A stretch of DNA of 18,191 bases from an uncultured bacterium (GTDB lineage Bacteria; Planctomycetota; Phycisphaerae; Sedimentisphaerales; Anaerobacaceae), in contig CAJVYK010000019.1 of assembly GCA_913009865.1 (NCBI GenBank), forward strand, positions 1-18,191, written 5' to 3'. Under the pieces are notes generated by a model. The model saw only the letters and a program-made list of their open reading frames with translations, was not told the origin of the DNA and made no database searches. Shown here one piece after another: positions 1 to 8,000 of the stretch. The stretch's first letter is position 1. Each line of letters starts with the position of its first letter. A program made the position numbers and the translations under genes.

Positions 1-8
1 GATTAGTT

Positions 9-1355
9 TTGAGCGAGCGGGTTTTTGGTTTTCGGTTTTTCACAGCGGTGTTATTGACGAGTCTCGTGTGGCTGGTTCTGCCGGCTCAGGCTTTGGTTTA
101 TTGGCGGGCCGATTATAATGATTTACCGGACGCGAATATAGAAGGGCCGTACGAGAAATGCCTGGCAAGGATAAACAGGAATGCCTCAGAGAAACCCACG
201 GCGACAGTGATCGCGCCAAACTTCATCATAACGGCTGCACACTGGTATGGGAACTTCTACACTAAAAAAGTGAGCATCGGGTCAGACCCCAATTACAATT
301 ATATAATTGTGGACTACAGGGCTAATTCCGGCAAGGACCTGGACATTTGCCGTGTTAAGAAGCTCGAATGGATTGACCCGAATGACGCTAATGACGCCAA
401 TAATCCTGACCCGAACGACTACGATAAGCTAAAGGACGCTGACTTTAGCAACTGGGTGGACCTTTACAGCGACTCGGATGAGGTTGGCAAGTTACTTACA
501 ATCGGCAGCTACGGCCCGCAGCGGTGGTACGGCTATCCGGATCCTCCAATAGAGCCTGCGGGTACGCTGCACTGGGGCAGGAACGTTGTCCGCAGCGCCG
601 ACTCAACATTATATAAAGCTTTCGACACCATCGGCGAAGACGACTACGTAAAATACGAAGTGAACGGGGGCAACGGGGACTCGGGGGCGGGCTGGTTTAT
701 CAAGGATGGTATCGAGTGGAAATTAGCGGGGCTCTACACGAGTGTTATGGCGAGAAACTCCTTTGGTCCGAGGATTAGTTTACACATCAACTGGATAGAC
801 CAGCAGATTGCAAATATGAATGGCGTTCGGCCGCTGCCGGATTTGGCCGATGTCCACTGGCAGGGAGCCGACTACGGCGATTGGGCCAACGCCGACAACT
901 GGGATACGAACAGCATCCCGAATTCATCGGACAGGGCGGCTATTGATAACGGCACGACGGCGGTTATATCTTCGGGAACGGCGGCAGCAAAGGAATTATT
1001 CGTAGGTATAGACAACGGCGGAAGCGTATCTCAAAGCGGCGGTACGATGGCAGTAGAGCAATACCTCTACATCGGCGTCCGGGCGGACTGCAACAGCAGC
1101 ACTTACACAATCGCCGGCGGTGAGCTTACCGCCGAAAGTATTGTTGTGGGCATCAAGGCCGATGGGCTGTTAGACATAAATGATTCGAACTCGCAGATTA
1201 TCGTCTCCAGCCTGCTGCTGGACAGCAATAGCGGGTTGACGGCCGTACCGGGCAGTACGATTCAACTGATGGCATCGGATGATGACCCGAACTACTACAA
1301 TATCAACGGCTGCCTGGATATCGACCCGAATGCAGTGCAGGTCTGGGCAATCTGA
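9..1355 (+). CDS. Secreted trypsin-like serine protease, N-terminal part of a frameshifted multidomain gene
   Basis: The N-terminus has a signal peptide: Arg at 4 and 9, a hydrophobic core at about 11-25, and a likely cleavage site after PAQA (26-29). A chymotrypsin-fold protease domain follows at about 35-270, with all three catalytic motifs visible: TAAHW (His78), DLDICRV (Asp112) and GNGDSGAGW (Ser225). Residues 283-440 are a beta-rich region with a WxGxxYGDWxxAxNWD motif, like the repeat regions of planctomycete secreted proteins. The start used is TTG at 9, but the frame is open to the left window edge, so the true start may lie outside. The ORF ends abruptly at TGA 1353-1355, where the next frame continues the same protein, so I read this as half of one gene with the ORF beginning at 1403. 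The substrate is unknown. Confidence 0.8.
   Translation: MSERVFGFRFFTAVLLTSLVWLVLPAQALVYWRADYNDLPDANIEGPYEKCLARINRNASEKPTATVIAPNFIITAAHWYGNFYTKKVSIGSDPNYNYIIVDYRANSGKDLDICRVKKLEWIDPNDANDANNPDPNDYDKLKDADFSNWVDLYSDSDEVGKLLTIGSYGPQRWYGYPDPPIEPAGTLHWGRNVVRSADSTLYKAFDTIGEDDYVKYEVNGGNGDSGAGWFIKDGIEWKLAGLYTSVMARNSFGPRISLHINWIDQQIANMNGVRPLPDLADVHWQGADYGDWANADNWDTNSIPNSSDRAAIDNGTTAVISSGTAAAKELFVGIDNGGSVSQSGGTMAVEQYLYIGVRADCNSSTYTIAGGELTAESIVVGIKADGLLDINDSNSQIIVSSLLLDSNSGLTAVPGSTIQLMASDDDPNYYNINGCLDIDPNAVQVWAI
1337..1346 (+). other. Apparent single-base deletion (frameshift) joining the two ORFs
   Basis: The current frame reads GCA GTG CAG GTC TGG GCA ATC TGA. Adding one G after CAG gives CAG GGT CTG GGC AAT CTG ACA ATT, encoding Q-GLGNLTI, which runs straight into the second ORF. 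With one added base, 9-3373 becomes 1122 codons including the stop. I see no slippery heptamer or pause structure that would suggest programmed frameshifting. Confidence 0.75.
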
Positions 1356-1402
1356 CAATTGCGTGCGGCTTTGCCGACAGTAACGGATATGACCCGAACA
1401 TT

Positions 1403-3373
1403 GTGATAGCGATTGAAGTTGCCGGCGCAGACAGCCGGACGGTAAGCGCCGGCGACTTCTCCACAAGCAATTTTGTGCTCGACAAGCTGGTGGTAGGCCG
1501 TGATGCTAACGATGTGAGCGATACGGCGGGCAGAATTTCTGTGAAACTGGTCGATAAACACAGAAACAACGTGTCGAACCCGGCTATGCCTCTTGAAGTT
1601 TTGTACGTAAATACTCTGGAACTGAAAGCAGGCGCGACATTCGAAGCAGTTCCGGATAAAGACAATCCGCTGTACAATCTCTACTACAGGAACGCCGGCG
1701 AGCCAAAACTGTTCTTAATGGGCGACGTGAATCTGGACGGCGTGGCCGACTACAACGACCTTGACGTATGGGCTGCTCACCAGAGCCAGACGGGTGCGCA
1801 ATGGTCAGAGGGAGACGTCAACGGCGACCGGGTGGTGGATGATGACGACAGAACGATTATCGAAACCGCGATTAAGATAGCGAGAAATCCGCATCCAGCC
1901 AGGGGCGCAGCGATACTGCTGGATACGGGGCAGCCGTTGGAATTAGAATGGGATGCGGGACTGGATGCGAACTCCCATAACGTGTACTTTGGCAGTGATT
2001 ATGACTCGGTAGCTGATGCCAACCAGTCTTCGCCCGAGTTTAAGGGCAATCAGCAGGCTACGATGCTCGAGGCCGAACGGCAATGGCTGAAAGTAGGCGG
2101 AACAAACTACTGGCGAATTGATGAAGTTGATTCGAATGACAATGTAACCAAAGGCTATGTGTGGTGGTTCGACTATCGTGAAAACCGCGTGCAGAATCTC
2201 AGAACAGGCACCTGGTATAACTGGATAAACGATGCGGTGGCTGATGCCAATGACGGTGATGTTATTGTGGCTAACCCTGGTATTTATTATGAGTCAGTTT
2301 CCTTGGACAAAGCCGTAACATTGCGCAGCACGGCCCCCGGTGATTCGGCTGTAGTGGCTGCTACGATAATTGAGACGAATGGTATGGGAGATGGAGTTGT
2401 ATGCGGGACAGGATATAGCATACTCTCCGGGTTCACAATACGGAATTGTTCTACAGGGATAACTTGTTGGGTCCCTATGACAATAAAAAATAACTGGATA
2501 CACAACAACAACGGCGATGGAATCTATATTTATACTTATTCCTCCGATCCCGCTGCGATAATTCGAAATAACACTATCGTCAACAATACTAACTACGGAA
2601 TAAGCTTATCCCGCAATGAGGGTACTGCTGATCCTCCTGACATAATAAGTAACTGCATTATCTGGGGCAACGGCAGCGGCAGTTTGTACAGCGCATACGG
2701 CACTTTTGATAATAATGTAACGTATTCCTGCATTCAGGGCGGCTACATCGGCGAAAGCAATATCAGCGACAATCCCGGATTTAAGAATCCGGATGACCCC
2801 AACGATTATCATCTTGGCCCGAACTCACCCTGTATCGATGCCGGCGATCCAAACTACACCCCTGAGCCTAACGAGACCGATATCGACGGCGAAGACCGAG
2901 TAATAGACGGCGACGCCAATGGCACCGTCATCGTCGATATGGGTGCAGACGAATATTACTGGAGCGGCGCTGATTTCAATGGTGACGGCTTCGTAAACTT
3001 CATCGACTATGCCCAATTGGCTGTTGCCTGGCAAACAACCCCGGCTGATAATGATTACAACGATATTTATGACCTTGTGGACAACAACTCAATTGATTAC
3101 AACGACCTTGCCGTCTTCTGTGAGGATTGGCCCTGGCAGGCTGGCTGGACAAAAACTTTTCCTGCTGGTACAGACAGCAGCCTCGGCGCCGAAGCGCTTT
3201 ACTCGTCATCATCTCTATCAACAGAATCTTTATCATCTGAACCACAGCCGGTTGATATTGAGAAGCTGATAAAATGGCTCGATGAAATCTGGCTTAACGG
3301 TGAGTTAAAAGAAATTATGACAGAGGATGGATACCTGGAATTTAGAAGATCCATTAAAGAACCGTTTGAATAA
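1403..3373 (+). CDS. Dockerin-like / beta-helix secreted protein, C-terminal part of the same frameshifted gene
   Basis: Numbering is from the GTG at 1403, which is probably not a real start: the frame is open further upstream and reads GLGNLTIACGFADSNGYDPN just before it. A first calcium-binding dockerin-like module lies at 106-150 (GDVNLDGVADYNDLD, then GDVNGDRVVDDDD). A fibronectin-like wall domain spans about 167-256 (SHNVYFGS, NYWRIDEVDSND). A right-handed parallel beta-helix of the pectate-lyase-like type covers about 268-480, with Asn-rich turns such as IKNNWIHNNNGDGIYIY. A second dockerin-like module is at 522-576 (ADFNGDGFVNFIDYAQLAVAW). The tail is Ser-rich, then helical. These domains are typical of secreted or surface-bound carbohydrate-active proteins of Phycisphaerae. 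No enzyme family can be assigned to the helix from sequence reading alone. Confidence 0.78.
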   Translation: MIAIEVAGADSRTVSAGDFSTSNFVLDKLVVGRDANDVSDTAGRISVKLVDKHRNNVSNPAMPLEVLYVNTLELKAGATFEAVPDKDNPLYNLYYRNAGEPKLFLMGDVNLDGVADYNDLDVWAAHQSQTGAQWSEGDVNGDRVVDDDDRTIIETAIKIARNPHPARGAAILLDTGQPLELEWDAGLDANSHNVYFGSDYDSVADANQSSPEFKGNQQATMLEAERQWLKVGGTNYWRIDEVDSNDNVTKGYVWWFDYRENRVQNLRTGTWYNWINDAVADANDGDVIVANPGIYYESVSLDKAVTLRSTAPGDSAVVAATIIETNGMGDGVVCGTGYSILSGFTIRNCSTGITCWVPMTIKNNWIHNNNGDGIYIYTYSSDPAAIIRNNTIVNNTNYGISLSRNEGTADPPDIISNCIIWGNGSGSLYSAYGTFDNNVTYSCIQGGYIGESNISDNPGFKNPDDPNDYHLGPNSPCIDAGDPNYTPEPNETDIDGEDRVIDGDANGTVIVDMGADEYYWSGADFNGDGFVNFIDYAQLAVAWQTTPADNDYNDIYDLVDNNSIDYNDLAVFCEDWPWQAGWTKTFPAGTDSSLGAEALYSSSSLSTESLSSEPQPVDIEKLIKWLDEIWLNGELKEIMTEDGYLEFRRSIKEPFE

Positions 3374-3411
3374 AAGGCATTTGAAATAGTAAGCAAGATG
3401 CTTTGAGGTAG

Positions 3412-3440
3412 AAGGGCTGACTATTTTGAGCCAGCCTTTT
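3412..3440 (+). terminator. Hairpin terminator after the secreted protein gene
   Basis: The left arm AAGGGCTG (3412-3419) pairs with CAGCCTTT (3432-3439), with one G-U pair and a 12-nt loop, and is followed by a short T run. It lies 39 nt after the stop at 3373 and in front of the convergent Fn3 gene. The T run is short, so efficiency is uncertain. Confidence 0.55.
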
Positions 3441-3480
3441 AACTTTTATCTGCGTCTTTGGCGAGCCCTGTGGCCCAAAA

Positions 3481-3508
3481 TAGTCGTTAGTTTTTAGTCG
3501 TTTGTCGT
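3481..3508. repeat. Heptamer tandem tract
   Basis: Four consecutive 7-bp units are seen: tagtcgt, tagtttt, tagtcgt, ttgtcgt. The tract sits in the intergenic space between the terminator and the 3' end of the Fn3 gene. It is one of several tracts of this type in the window. Confidence 0.6.
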
Positions 3509-3540
3509 CAGCACTAAGTACTCTAATCACCAATTACAAT

Positions 3541-4158
3541 TTACAGTATAACCGCCAGAACGTTGCTTGGCATACTCCTGCCGGAATGATTGGCGGCTGT
3601 TACACGATATTCTAATCTTTTACCCTGCGGCTGATCTTTCAGGACTGCATCGCAGTCAAAGGATAATCCTGCAATGCTCCAGTTAGTTGTATCACCATTA
3701 TTCATTATCCTCGATTCGATATTAAAACTGCCTACAGGGCCGCAGGCCGGGCTTAAGTCCTTTTTCCATTGCAGTTTTACAACACCTGCGGCAACCGGTT
3801 TTGCGTCTAAAAGATGCGGCTGAGCGGGCTTACTCATAGAAGATTTCTTTCTTCTCGGCCCGTAGCCAATAAAACCGAGCTTTACCGGATTATCCGAGGT
3901 ATCGACCTGAGCGACTTTTATCTGGTTGGCTATTACGTCCTTTAATTCTTCAAAGGCTCGCCTCTGTTTTTGTCCCGCCTGCTTATAGATAGATTTGGCA
4001 TTAGTAAAAGATTCTCTGGCCTGATAGAAGCTGTCCAGTGAGGCCTGAAGCTGTGGGGTATCGGCCAATGGAAAAGTATCAGGATGTTCTGTAAAGCCTG
4101 CGATCATATTATTTGCAAGTGCGACTGAGTCCGGCTGGGTTCTTGGTAACTGACACAT
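3541..4158 (-). CDS. Fibronectin type III domain protein, small
   Basis: The protein has 205 residues with no signal peptide and no membrane segment. The N-terminal half (about 8-85) is helical (alanine/lysine-rich) and resembles the leader of a family of small bacterial proteins in which a helical segment, a short KLGFIGYG-type link (here 93-100) and one C-terminal Fn3 domain follow one another. The Fn3 domain covers about 112-205, with the strand signatures VKLQWKK, FNIESR and EYRVTAANHSGRSMPSN. The start is well supported: ATG 4158-4156 has GGAG (4167-4170) eight bases upstream. It converges with the secreted protein gene. The function is unknown; Fn3 domains usually mediate protein or carbohydrate binding. 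Confidence 0.75.
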   Translation of the reverse strand: MCQLPRTQPDSVALANNMIAGFTEHPDTFPLADTPQLQASLDSFYQARESFTNAKSIYKQAGQKQRRAFEELKDVIANQIKVAQVDTSDNPVKLGFIGYGPRRKKSSMSKPAQPHLLDAKPVAAGVVKLQWKKDLSPACGPVGSFNIESRIMNNGDTTNWSIAGLSFDCDAVLKDQPQGKRLEYRVTAANHSGRSMPSNVLAVIL

Positions 4159-4320
4159 AAACTAATCTCCATCTCGAATTTTCATTTTTCTTATTCCCCT
4201 TTCGGCAAACTTGATATGCCTCTGAACAACAAAGAAGATACTTTTTCACACTCAAAACAGCTTAAAGACTGTAAGATGTGCCAAATAAAGGGGTTAGAAA
4301 GAGCTTTTTCTTACAGAAAT
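4159..4320. other. 5' flank of the Fn3 gene, no gene seen
   Basis: This is an AT-rich stretch upstream of the Fn3 gene (transcribed leftwards). It holds that gene's Shine-Dalgarno GGAG (4167-4170) and one copy of a 17-nt direct repeat (4204-4220). I could not assign a convincing -35/-10 pair. Confidence 0.5.
4204..4220. repeat. 17-nt direct repeat, copy 1
   Basis: The sequence ggcaaacttgatatgcc recurs as ggtaagcttgatatgcc at 4517-4533, with 15 of 17 bases identical. The two copies lie on either side of the 21-bp array. Confidence 0.65.
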
Positions 4321-4530
4321 AGTTAAAACAAAGTTCACATTGCACCGATGACAATTTACATCGCTGCAATGTAAAATTACATTGGGCTGTTGCAAATTTA
4401 CATTTTGCCGGTGTAATTGTGCAGTCCTGAGATGTAAATTAACGTTTCGTCAATGAAGATTTGCATTGGTCTGATGCAGGTTTACATTTTGTCGATGTAA
4501 ACTTACACTGCTGCGAGGTAAGCTTGATAT
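4321..4530. repeat. Tandem array of about ten 21-bp units with a palindromic core
   Basis: Read on the minus strand, the array falls into 21-base units without a single indel: 4489-4509, 4468-4488, 4447-4467, 4426-4446, 4405-4425, 4384-4404, 4363-4383 and 4342-4362. More degenerate units sit at both ends (4321-4341 and 4510-4530). The consensus is AATGTAAATTTACATCGRC plus two variable bases. Its core ATGTAAATTTACAT is a perfect palindrome in the consensus, but single units carry one to four mismatches. The TG and CA pairs, symmetrically placed, are the best-kept bases. The 21-bp spacing is two helical turns, so all cores face the same side of the DNA. It is not a CRISPR, because the gaps are too short and the units touch. 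Confidence 0.85.
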
Positions 4531-4542
4531 GCCACATATCAA
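4517..4542. repeat. 17-nt direct repeat copy 2 with overlapping palindrome
   Basis: Copy 2 of the direct repeat is 4517-4533. Overlapping it, TTGATATG (4524-4531) and CATATCAA (4535-4542) form a perfect 8-bp inverted repeat around CCA. It borders the 21-bp array on its right side. Confidence 0.65.
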
Positions 4543-4595
4543 ATAGCAAATGCGACGTTTCAAATTGGCTTTTCGTTTTTTCTCTGGCGTTGAGT

Positions 4596-4976
4596 TTATT
4601 CGGGGATGATTAGCTTTGTTCCCGGGCTGAGTTTGTTTGCGTCTTTTATCGAGTCGCGGTTGGCACTGAGAATCTTTTGCCATTTGTTCGCAGAGCCGTA
4701 GTATCTGAAGGAAATGCCGGAAAGGGTCTCGCCCTTACGTACGATGTGAAATCTCGTTTCCCGTGGTTCATGACTCCGCGCAGCGCGACTGATGGCGGTG
4801 ACTCGTGATTTGTTTGGAACATGGCTGGCTGGTACAGTTTCTTGCAAAGGTACAGTACTGTCAGAGCGCAGCATTCTTGCTTTTGTACTCAGACTGGGAC
4901 GAGTAGAAAGCCACAGTACGGCAGATGCTACCAGCGCCAGACCCAAAACTATTCCTATCTTCCAATCTTTCTGCAT
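4596..4976 (-). CDS. Membrane-anchored LysM domain protein
   Basis: The protein has 126 residues. An N-terminal membrane helix (about 7-24, after the charged MQKDWK) is followed by a Ser/Arg-rich linker (25-75) and one LysM domain (76-125). The LysM hallmarks are visible: FHIVRKGETLSGISFRYYG, the NRDSI asparagine region and the closing KLSPGTKLIIPE. LysM binds N-acetylglucosamine-containing polymers such as peptidoglycan, so the protein probably tethers the inner membrane to the wall from the periplasmic side. It follows secDF on the same strand after 84 bases that contain a large inverted repeat, so it may be the last gene of that operon or be expressed separately. No strong Shine-Dalgarno is seen before ATG 4976. 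Confidence 0.85.
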   Translation of the reverse strand: MQKDWKIGIVLGLALVASAVLWLSTRPSLSTKARMLRSDSTVPLQETVPASHVPNKSRVTAISRAARSHEPRETRFHIVRKGETLSGISFRYYGSANKWQKILSANRDSIKDANKLSPGTKLIIPE

Positions 4977-4983
4977 TTTTACT

Positions 4984-4997
4984 GCTCATAGCTCATA
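4984..4997. repeat. Heptamer tandem tract
   Basis: Two exact copies of gctcata (4984-4990 and 4991-4997) plus gcc lie directly upstream of the LysM gene and run into the left arm of the inverted repeat. Confidence 0.5.
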
Positions 4998-5056
4998 GCC
5001 ACAAAGACACGAAGGCACAAAGAGATTTTATAATTGTGCCTTAGTGCTTTGGTGGC
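4998..5056. repeat. 23-bp inverted repeat just after the secDF stop
   Basis: Left arm 4998-5020 and right arm 5034-5056 are complementary at 19 of 23 positions around a 13-nt loop. The element ends four bases before the secDF stop codon (5061-5063). The left arm itself has 8-bp periodicity (cacaaaga, cacgaagg, cacaaaga). Transcribed leftwards it would fold into a long hairpin, but no T run follows, so it looks more like a REP-type element or mRNA 3' stabiliser than a classical terminator. Confidence 0.7.
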
Positions 5057-5060
5057 AAGT

Positions 5061-8000
5061 CTATTTGCGGCTTTCCTTTTTGCTTTTGGCGCCAATTAAC
5101 AATATCGGTGCAGCTATCGCAATGGAGGAATAGGTACCTATGATAATGCCGAAACCGATTGCGAATGTAAATCCCCTTAAGGCCTGGCCGCCAAAGATGT
5201 ACATTATCAGCACAACTATAAATGTTGTGAATGATGTCAAAATGGTTCTGGACATGGTTTGGTTGATGCTGTTTGTAATTATTTGTGGAGTCGGACGGTC
5301 CTTACGGCGATTTTCCCGAATACGGTCGAAAACAACAATTGTATCGTTAAGGGAGTATCCGATGAGCGTCAGGAAAGCAGCTATTATTGCAAGGTTGATT
5401 TTGAAATCACCGATTAGAAGTTTTTCGCCGATTGGCGTGCCTGCGATATAAGTGCAGGCGGTAATGGCACCGAGTGTGATGCATACATCGTGCAGCAGCG
5501 CTATAATTGCAGCAAGGCCATAGTGGACATTTCCGAATCGAATCCAGATATAAGTGACAATTGCAAACAGAGACAAAATAATGGCGATCAAAGCCCGTGT
5601 CTTTTGCTCTACACCGACTGAAGGGTCAAACTGTGTTGACAGAAAGGATCCTTCCAGGCTGACCGCAGTCAAGACTTTGTCTGTTTCGTTTTCAACAAAT
5701 TGCGCCCATTCATCTTCGGATAATTGGCGGAAAGCCGCCTGTGGGTCGGCACTGAGATAAACAAAAGACTCGACCGGCTGATTTGGGTCTATCGTATCTA
5801 AATCCCGGTCAAGGATGTTGTAGGCGTACCAGTTAAAGTTGTGTATATCAGACTTCATTCGCAAATTCTTGAATCTTTGGTCAATTTCTTCAAGGGTGGC
5901 GGGTTTTTCGATTTTACAGGTGATTTTAATACCGCCTAAAAAGTCAATAAGTTCAGGGAAAGAATCAATAAGGGCTTCGGTTATTTTTTCCCTGGATATG
6001 ATTTGGGGTTGAAGATTTTGCTGGATTTCCAATTCGTCTGGAAAAGCGGTTAGTATTGCATTATTGACAATTTCATCAACTTGTGGTTCTGGGATATCGG
6101 CCTGCGGGAAAGCCGTACTCAAGATATTTTTTACAAGAGAAGGGTTCACCTGGCTTGTTGCTATGACGAATGAAATGCCGCTTTCGGTGTGTTGTGTTAC
6201 GCGCAAATTGGTTAGTTTGTCGCGAGATTTGGCCTGGGCTTTTTCAATTGCTGAAGTTACGGTCTCGACAGTATGCCGCCCGGGTCCGGGAAAAGTGACG
6301 ATGGCAGTGGTTCTATTTGTTTCAGTGGTGTTGATTTCATATTGTTTGTAAATTTTTTCGCCGTCGGTTTTTGCCTTGCTTGTTTTTCCGACACTATAGA
6401 TGTTTGCCACTACCAGAGCAGGGCTGTTCAACTCGTTTCCAATTTTGTGTATCCTGTCCGCCACCTCCTGTCTTGTAAGATTGACTCCGTCTTTTAGATT
6501 GATTATGATACTTGTTCCGCCGGTAAACTCGATGTCATATTTATTGTTCTTTGCGTCGTCTCTTGTGAAAAAGATAACCAATCCGGACGTGATAAGCAAA
6601 ATTGAGATGCAGAAGAAAATCGGACGTAAGGCCATCCAGTTTATATTTGGCTTATGTATGAGACGCAGCATAAATAAATGGTCTTTGATGATTCGTTTAG
6701 CCAGTAAGTAATCGAAAATTGTCCGAGTTACAAACAATGCGGTGAACATACTCGAGACGATACCGAGCATAAGTACGATAGCGAAGCCCTTTATCTCTTC
6801 TGAGGCGACCCAGTAAAGAACCGCAGCAGTGATGAATGTGGTCAGGTTGGCATCTAAAATAGTTCTGAATGCTCTCTGGTAACCGTTTCTTATGGCGATT
6901 CTCAGAGACGAACCCCGCTGCTGCTCTTCGCGGATTCTCTCAAAAATCAGGACGTTGGCATCAACACTCATACCGATGGTCAGTATGAGACCGGCGATGC
7001 CGGGTAATGTGAAAGTTGCTCGCAGCAATGCCATTGTTGCCAGGATAAACAGCAGATTCATTAATAGCGCTATATCGGCAATTGAGCCGGCGAGCATATA
7101 GTAACCGGCCATACATAGGACGACTGCTACAAGGCCGATTAAGCCGGCTCTGATACCCTGATCCCGATTATCGGCGCCGATGGATGGACCGATTGTTTTT
7201 ATCGAGATGGGCTGCTCTACCAGTCTGGCCGGTAGTGAGCCGGCGTTTAGCTTGTTGACCATATCGGCAACGTCTGTTTTAGTGAAACTACCGGTTATAA
7301 CGCCTTGTGTAGTTATTCTTGACTGAATGTTCGGGGCAGATATTGCGATGCCATCAAGCAGAATGCAGAGTGGCCGGCCAATATTTTTCCCTGTAATTTT
7401 GCCAAACATACTGCCGGCTCTTTCATCCAGTTTGAAGCCAATGGCTCTTCTGCCCTGTCGGTCCTGAGTCGGTCTTGCTCCTGTTAGTTTCCACTCTTTT
7501 GCTCCCGCACGGTGCAGCATTACCTCGTTTTTATTGTTGCTTGCCAGGACGTAATATTTATCGCCAAACGGTGCGACAACCGAATTAGCCACTTTCCATT
7601 CGCTAATGTTTTCTATTTCACACCATACGTATTTATTGTCCGAGGCATATTTGGGTCCCTTCGTCTTGAGGGTTTCAACATAGCCGGCCATTTCGTCGGC
7701 ATCCACTTCAGGGTGGTCGAGGGTCGGCAGTATTCTAAATTCCAGTATGCCGGCGCCTTTGAGCATTCGCTGGAGGTCCTTCGGGTCGTCGAGTCTGCCC
7801 CGGAAAGGCCGATACTCGTCGAAAGCCGCCACTGCTTTGTCGATTTTCTCAGCCCGGTCGGCAAATTCAGTTTTGAGTTTTTCAATGGCCTCAGTTCTTT
7901 TTGATGACTTGGGAGGCATTTCGAGGCAGAAGTTTATCTGCTCTTCAGTCAGGTTTAGTTTATCGAGGATTTTTTTTGAGTTTTTGTATTGGATATTCAG

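Noticed and set aside
4268..4284. Sigma54 promoter (TGGCAC on the minus strand)
   Set aside because: The required GC of the -12 element is missing at the right distance.
4321..4530. CRISPR array
   Set aside because: Units are 21 bp and adjoin directly; there are no unique spacers of 25-45 bp and no cas genes.
4450..4683. 77-residue minus-strand ORF over the LysM gene end and the 21-bp array
   Set aside because: It overlaps the LysM gene in another frame and its C-terminus is just the translated repeat; no ribosome site.
5140..5451. Plus-strand ORFs opposite secDF (also near 6064, 7512, 7747)
   Set aside because: All are antisense shadows of the well-supported SecDF frame.
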